Shown here one piece after another: positions 13,140 through 17,758 of a stretch of DNA of 17,758 nucleotides (position 1 is the first letter of the stretch; each line of letters begins with the position of its first letter). Source of the stretch: an uncultured Clostridia bacterium. GTDB lineage: Bacteria; Bacillota; Clostridia; Oscillospirales; Acutalibacteraceae. The stretch lies in NCBI GenBank assembly GCA_947626485.1, contig CANQSG010000020.1, forward strand, positions 1-17,758, given 5' to 3'. The translations under genes and the position numbers were made by a program. Under the pieces are notes generated by a model. It did not search any database and was not told the DNA's origin. It worked only from the letters and a program-made list of their open reading frames with translations.

Positions 13140-13466
13140 ATGTATCTGCATATCGGACAGGACAGCATCGTCCGCACGGCCGACGTCGTGGGGCTGTTCG
13201 ACCTCGACCAGACGACGGTCAGCAAGCTTTCGCGCGATTTTTTGCAGTGCGCCGAGCGCGAGGGAAGAACGACGACGGTATCTGCCGAGCTGCCGAAATC
13301 CTTCATTCTCTGCGCAGCGCCCCGCAAAAAACCCCGCCGCGCCGGGCAAAATCCGGCCAAACCGGCGGGCGCGCCGGATAAAATCTATATCTCGCAAATT
13401 TCCGTCCCGACCCTGAAAAAACGCCTCGCCAAACCCTACAGCGCCTGGCAATCGGGCGAAAATTAG
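13140..13466 (+). CDS. remB: RemB-type regulator (DUF370 family) with a basic insertion
   Basis: A 108-residue protein whose N-terminal part (MYLHIGQDSIVRTADVVGLF, then DLDQTTVSKLSRDFL and ELPKSFILCA) and later part (KIYISQISVPTLKKR) match RemB/YaaB of Bacillus, a small regulator linked to extracellular matrix gene expression and regularly placed between recF and gyrB. Relatives are about 80-90 residues. Here residues about 61-79 (PRKKPRRAGQNPAKPAGAP) form an extra basic, proline-rich stretch between the two conserved parts. It starts at ATG 13140, four bases after recF, with GAGGTGACGGG as a ribosome binding region. The gene is intact, with 42 bases before gyrB. Confidence 0.9.
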   Translation: MYLHIGQDSIVRTADVVGLFDLDQTTVSKLSRDFLQCAEREGRTTTVSAELPKSFILCAAPRKKPRRAGQNPAKPAGAPDKIYISQISVPTLKKRLAKPYSAWQSGEN

Positions 13467-13508
13467 AAAATTTTTTAAGAAAACATTCCGAAAAAAGGAG
13501 TAAATAGT

Positions 13509-15446
13509 ATGGTGGAAAAGGAGCTTCGGGTGACGGAGCAGTACGACGAGACGTCGATTCAGGTGCTCGAAGGATTGGAAGCGGTGCGCAAACGGCCGGG
13601 CATGTACATCGGCTCGACGGGCGAGCGGGGTTTGCACCACCTCGTGTATGAAATTGTGGATAACGCCATCGACGAGACCCTCGCCGGGTATTGCGACCGG
13701 ATCGTCGTCGACCTGCTCGACGACGACATCGTGCGGGTGGAGGACAACGGCCGCGGCATCCCCGTCGGCATCCACCCGCAAAAGGGCATTCCGACGGTTT
13801 CGGTCGTCTTTACCGTGCTGCACGCGGGCGGTAAGTTCGGCGGCAGCGGGTATAAGGTTTCGGGCGGTCTGCACGGCGTCGGCGCTTCGGTCGTCAACGC
13901 GCTGAGCGAATGGCTCGAGGTCGAGGTCTCGGACGGCAGCCACGTCTATCGCCAGCGGTTTGCCTACGGCGACCCGACGACCGACCTCGAACAGGTCGGC
14001 GACACGACGCAGACCGGCACCGTCGTCACCTTCAAGGCCGACCCGACGATCTTCACCGACACGACGGTCTACGATTACGACACCCTGTTGCAGCGGCTGC
14101 GGGAGCAGGCCTTCCTCAACGCCGGCATCCGCGTCCTGCTGCGGGATAAGCGGAGCGACCAGCCGCCGCGCGAGGAGACGCTGCACTTCGAGGGCGGCAT
14201 CCGCAGCTACGTCGAATATCTGCTCGCGCAGTCGAAAAAAGAGCGGCTTTTTTCCGACGTCGTCTATTTCTCGACGACCGAAAAGGCCGGCGCGGCCGAG
14301 ATCGCGCTGCTCTGGTGCGACGGTTACGGCACCGAGATTTTGAGCTTTGCGAACAATATCCACACGACCGACGGCGGCACCCACGAAACCGCCTTCCGCA
14401 CGGCGCTCGCCCGGGTCGTCAATAAATACGGCCTGAAATTCAAGCTGTTAAAGGAAAGCGACCCGCGCTTGAAAGGCGACGACATCAACGAGGGGTTGAT
14501 TGCCGTCGTCAGCGTGAAACTGACCGACGCGCAGTTCGAGAGCCAGACGAAGGCGCGGCTCGGCAACACCTCGATCGGAACGCTCGTCAATAACCTCGTC
14601 GCCCAGAAATTCAACGAATATCTCGAGGATCACCCGACCGAGGCGAAACTGATCCTCGACAAGGCGATCCGCGCCTCGAACGCCCGCGAAGCCGCCCAGA
14701 AAGCGCGCGACCTCGAGCGCAATAAAACCGGCTTGACGCGAGGCGCGAGCCCCGAAAAGCTGACCCGCTGCATCTCGAAAGACGCGACGAAAACCGAGCT
14801 TTATATCGTCGAGGGCGACAGCGCCGGCGGCAGCGCGGTCGACGGGCGAAACAGCACCTATCAGGCGATCCTGCCGCTGTGGGGCAAGATGTTGAACGTC
14901 GAAAAAGCCCGCGCCGACAAGGTCTTCGGCAACGATAAACTGACCCCCGTCGTGCTGGCACTCGGCACCGGCATCGCCGAAAATTTCGATATCACGAAGC
15001 TGCAATACGATAAGGTCGTCATCATGGCGGATGCCGACGTCGACGGTATGCACATTCGCACCCTGCTGCTGACCTTCTTCTTCCGCTATATGCCGGAACT
15101 CATCGAAACCGGACACATTTACCTCGCGCAGCCGCCGCTGTTCAAGGTCAGCCGCGGCAAGCAGAGCCGGTACGCCTTTTCCGACGAGGAGCGCGACCGC
15201 TACATCGAGGAATTGGGCGGCAGCGAAAAGACCAGCGTCCAGCGCTACAAGGGTCTCGGCGAGATGGACCCCGAACAGCTCTGGGAGACGACCCTCAACC
15301 CCGAGACTCGCACGATGCTGAAGGTGCAGATGGCGGACGCCGCCGCTGCCGACGCGACCTTCACCCTGTTGATGGGGGACGAGGTCGAACCCCGCCGCAA
15401 ATTCATCGAAGAAAACGCGCTTTACGTCTCGGATCTGGATATTTAA
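13509..15446 (+). CDS. gyrB: DNA gyrase subunit B
   Basis: The 645-residue ATPase subunit of gyrase, which drives negative supercoiling together with GyrA. The GHKL ATP site is seen in YEIVDNAIDE (catalytic E48, N52), VEDNGRGIP (D79) and GGLHGVGASVVN. The TOPRIM domain has YIVEGDSAGGSA (E435), GKMLNVEKAR and IMADADVDGMHIRTLL (D508, D510, D512). The end has YKGLGEMDPEQLWETT. The 645-residue length is the short Gram-positive form. It starts at ATG 13509 behind AAAGGAG. gyrA begins 15 bases after the stop. Confidence 0.98.
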   Translation: MVEKELRVTEQYDETSIQVLEGLEAVRKRPGMYIGSTGERGLHHLVYEIVDNAIDETLAGYCDRIVVDLLDDDIVRVEDNGRGIPVGIHPQKGIPTVSVVFTVLHAGGKFGGSGYKVSGGLHGVGASVVNALSEWLEVEVSDGSHVYRQRFAYGDPTTDLEQVGDTTQTGTVVTFKADPTIFTDTTVYDYDTLLQRLREQAFLNAGIRVLLRDKRSDQPPREETLHFEGGIRSYVEYLLAQSKKERLFSDVVYFSTTEKAGAAEIALLWCDGYGTEILSFANNIHTTDGGTHETAFRTALARVVNKYGLKFKLLKESDPRLKGDDINEGLIAVVSVKLTDAQFESQTKARLGNTSIGTLVNNLVAQKFNEYLEDHPTEAKLILDKAIRASNAREAAQKARDLERNKTGLTRGASPEKLTRCISKDATKTELYIVEGDSAGGSAVDGRNSTYQAILPLWGKMLNVEKARADKVFGNDKLTPVVLALGTGIAENFDITKLQYDKVVIMADADVDGMHIRTLLLTFFFRYMPELIETGHIYLAQPPLFKVSRGKQSRYAFSDEERDRYIEELGGSEKTSVQRYKGLGEMDPEQLWETTLNPETRTMLKVQMADAAAADATFTLLMGDEVEPRRKFIEENALYVSDLDI

Positions 15447-15461
15447 GGAGGAACCCGCTTT

Positions 15462-17758
15462 ATGGCAAAACAGGAATCGGTCAGCTGGCCGCGCGACGAG
15501 GAAACCATCATCAAGCCGGTGGAGATCGTCGACGAGGTGCGCAACGACGTTTTGCAGTATTCCATGTCGGTCATCGTCGGCCGGGCGCTGCCCGACGTGC
15601 GCGACGGGCTGAAACCGGTGCACCGCCGCATTCTCTACACGATGTATGAAAACAATTTAACGCCCAACGTCGCCTACCGCAAGTGCGCCGACACCGTCGG
15701 TACCGTGCTCGGCCGCTATCATCCCCACGGCGACGCCAGCGTTTACGACGCGATGGTGCGCATGGCGCAGGATTTTTCGCTGCGCTATCCCCTCATCGAC
15801 GGGCACGGCAACTTCGGTTCGATCGACGGCTACCCCGCCGCCGCCTATCGGTACACCGAATCCCGCATGAACCGCCTTTCGATGTACATGCTCGAGGACA
15901 TTCAGAAAAAGACGGTCGATTTCCAAAAGAACTATGACGACCGCCTCGACGAGCCCGTCGTCCTGCCCGCCCGGTTCCCGAACCTGCTCGTCAACGGCTC
16001 GTCGGGCATCGCCGTCGGCATGGCGACGAATATCCCGCCCCACAACCTCGGCGAGGTCATCGACGGGATGTGCTTTCTCATCGACAACCCCGACGCCGAC
16101 ATGGCGGAGCTCTGCGAATATATCAAGGGTCCCGATTTCCCGACCGGCGGCGTCATTATGGGGCGGGCGGGCATCCGCGCCGCCTATGCCACCGGGCGCG
16201 GCAAGATCATCGTGCGCGGGCGAACCGAGATCGAGGAGCGCTCGAACGGCCGCAGCCGCATCGTCATCACCGAAATTCCCTACGGCGTCAACAAAAAGGC
16301 GCTCGTCAAGGCGATCTACGACCTCGCCGTCGAAAAGCGGGTCGACGGGATCGACGACGTCGTCGACTATTCCTCGAAGCGCGAGCACGGCATTCGCATC
16401 GTCGTCGATTTAAAGCGCGACGTCAACCCGCAGGTCGTCCTCAACAAGCTTTTCGCCTACACGCAGCTGCAAACCACCTTCGGCGTCATCATGCTGGCGC
16501 TCGACGGCGGCCGCCCGAAGGTGCTCACCTTAAAGGAAATGCTGCAAAGCTACATCAATTTCCAGTGCGAGGTCATCGAGCGCCGCACCCAGTTTGACCT
16601 GAACCGGGCGCGCGAGCGGGCGCACATTCTCGAAGGCCTGCGCATCGCCCTCGACTACATCGACGAGGTCATCCGCATCATCCGCGCCTCGGCGTCGATC
16701 CCCGACAGCAAGGCGGCGCTCGGCGAACGCTTCGGCCTCGACGACGCGCAGACCACCGCCATCGTCGAAATGCCGCTCGGGCGGCTGAGCAACCTCGAAC
16801 GGCAGAAGATCGAGGACGAATTAGCCGAGAAAAAGGCGCTCATCCGCGACCTCGAGGGCATTCTCGCCGACCACAGCCGCGTGCTCGACATTGTGAAAAC
16901 CGAGGCGCTCAACCTGCGCGACAAGTTCGCCGACGACCGCCGGACGGAGATTTCCGCCGTTTCGGGCGAGGTCGACATCGAAGACCTCATCCCGGTCGAG
17001 GAGTGCGTGCTGACGAAGACGACCGAGGGGTACATCAAGCGGCTGCCGAGCGACACCTACAACACCCAGCACCGCGGCGGCCGCGGCATCACCGGCATGA
17101 CGACCCGCGAGGGCGACGACGTCGAAAACCTCTTCACCTGCTCGTCGCACGATTACATTCTCATGTTCAGCAACCTCGGTCGGCTCTATCGCCTGAAGGC
17201 CTACGAAATCCCCGAGGGCAGCCGCACATCAAAAGGCATGAACCTCATCAACCTGCTGCCGCTGATGCCGGAGGAAAAGATCGTCAACCTCCTGCCCGTC
17301 GGCACCGAGCTCGACGACGAGCGCTGCATCTGCATGGTGACCCGCAAGGGCACGATCAAGCGGACGCCGCTCGGCGCCTTCAAAAATGTCCGCAAAACCG
17401 GCGTGATCGCGATTTCGATCGACGAGGACGACGAGCTCAGCTTCGTGCAGCAGACCTCGGGCGACGACGAGCTGCTCATCGCGACCCGCAACGGCCTCGC
17501 CATCCGCTTCCACGAGACGCAGGCGCGCGAGATGGGACGGACGGCGCACGGTGTGCGCGCCATTCGCATGCAGGACGACGATCGCGTGGTCTCGATGACG
17601 GTCTGCGCGCCCGACGACGAGCTGCTGACCGTCACCGAAACGGGCTACGGCCGGCGCAGCCGCGTCGCCGATTATCGCCTGCAAGGGCGCGGCGGCAAGG
17701 GCATTCTCAACTATCACGTCGCTCGCTTCGGCCCCGTCGCGGCGACGCTGCGGGTCAC
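15462..17758 (+). CDS. gyrA: DNA gyrase subunit A (3' end outside window)
   Basis: The first 765 residues of GyrA, the DNA-cleaving subunit. The cleavage tyrosine is Y131 in AAAYRYTESRM. The quinolone-resistance region reads GRYHPHGDASVYDAM: Ala92 stands where Escherichia coli has Ser83, and Asp96 matches Asp87. FPNLLVNGSSGIAVGMATNI and the coiled-coil and tower regions are normal. The C-terminal beta-pinwheel begins after about residue 505. QHRGGRGITGM is a GyrA-box, which marks this as gyrase rather than topoisomerase IV ParC. The start is ATG 15462 with AAGGAGG 9-10 bases upstream, overlapping the gyrB stop area. The last pinwheel blades lie beyond the window. Confidence 0.97.
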   Translation, partial: MAKQESVSWPRDEETIIKPVEIVDEVRNDVLQYSMSVIVGRALPDVRDGLKPVHRRILYTMYENNLTPNVAYRKCADTVGTVLGRYHPHGDASVYDAMVRMAQDFSLRYPLIDGHGNFGSIDGYPAAAYRYTESRMNRLSMYMLEDIQKKTVDFQKNYDDRLDEPVVLPARFPNLLVNGSSGIAVGMATNIPPHNLGEVIDGMCFLIDNPDADMAELCEYIKGPDFPTGGVIMGRAGIRAAYATGRGKIIVRGRTEIEERSNGRSRIVITEIPYGVNKKALVKAIYDLAVEKRVDGIDDVVDYSSKREHGIRIVVDLKRDVNPQVVLNKLFAYTQLQTTFGVIMLALDGGRPKVLTLKEMLQSYINFQCEVIERRTQFDLNRARERAHILEGLRIALDYIDEVIRIIRASASIPDSKAALGERFGLDDAQTTAIVEMPLGRLSNLERQKIEDELAEKKALIRDLEGILADHSRVLDIVKTEALNLRDKFADDRRTEISAVSGEVDIEDLIPVEECVLTKTTEGYIKRLPSDTYNTQHRGGRGITGMTTREGDDVENLFTCSSHDYILMFSNLGRLYRLKAYEIPEGSRTSKGMNLINLLPLMPEEKIVNLLPVGTELDDERCICMVTRKGTIKRTPLGAFKNVRKTGVIAISIDEDDELSFVQQTSGDDELLIATRNGLAIRFHETQAREMGRTAHGVRAIRMQDDDRVVSMTVCAPDDELLTVTETGYGRRSRVADYRLQGRGGKGILNYHVARFGPVAATLRV

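Noticed and set aside
13068..15623. Long minus-strand open frames opposite remB, gyrB and the gyrA start
   Set aside because: Shadows of highly conserved plus-strand genes.

Overview
The window is a high-GC chromosomal segment around the replication origin of a spore-forming, low-biomass-type Clostridia (Bacillota), most likely an uncultured member of the Oscillospirales/Ruminococcaceae-like group. The evidence is the Gram-positive order dnaA-dnaN-yaaA-recF-remB-gyrB-gyrA, a SpoIIID sporulation regulator, a fructose-type PTS IIC clustered with HPr and enzyme I, and strong AGGAGG-type ribosome binding sites. The taxonomic placement is inferred from protein flavour and gene order, not from a search.

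Left arm (1-2490). A minus-strand ECF-type sigma factor carries a very long C-terminal extension. Upstream of it lies a Phd/YefM-type antitoxin with no toxin, a probable C-terminal frameshift, a near-consensus promoter and a palindromic operator. Next to that is the C-terminal tail of a membrane-anchored surface protein. At about 2486-2498 this tail meets the 5'-truncated end of a PTS IIC gene facing the other way. Both genes lose their 5' ends at one point, which marks an inversion breakpoint or a chimeric assembly join.

PTS cluster and middle (2490-8440). IIC, HPr (ptsH) and enzyme I (ptsI) are tightly packed on the plus strand. The end of ptsI runs into a hairpin-rich inverted-repeat element, then a strong bidirectional terminator shared with a minus-strand tRNA-Arg(ACG). 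A minus-strand GH16-family glycoside hydrolase without a signal peptide follows, then a divergent DUF3048 (YerB-like) lipoprotein. Behind the lipoprotein lie three tandem copies of a ~98-bp double-palindrome repeat.

Origin block (8436-17758). spoIIID (minus) is divergent from dnaA (plus). The spacer holds a near-consensus dnaA promoter and two neighbouring GTTC/GAAC palindromes. dnaA is followed by a 396-bp spacer with clustered degenerate DnaA boxes, the best oriC candidate. dnaN, yaaA, recF and remB follow with overlaps or gaps of only a few bases, then gyrB and gyrA, the latter cut by the window edge. Together these genes start replication (DnaA), supply the sliding clamp (DnaN), repair forks (RecF) and set supercoiling (GyrB/GyrA). 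I see no CRISPR array, prophage, insertion sequence with a transposase, or obviously new multi-gene system. The most interesting points are the junction, the orphan antitoxin with its operator, the repeat elements and the palindromes upstream of dnaA.
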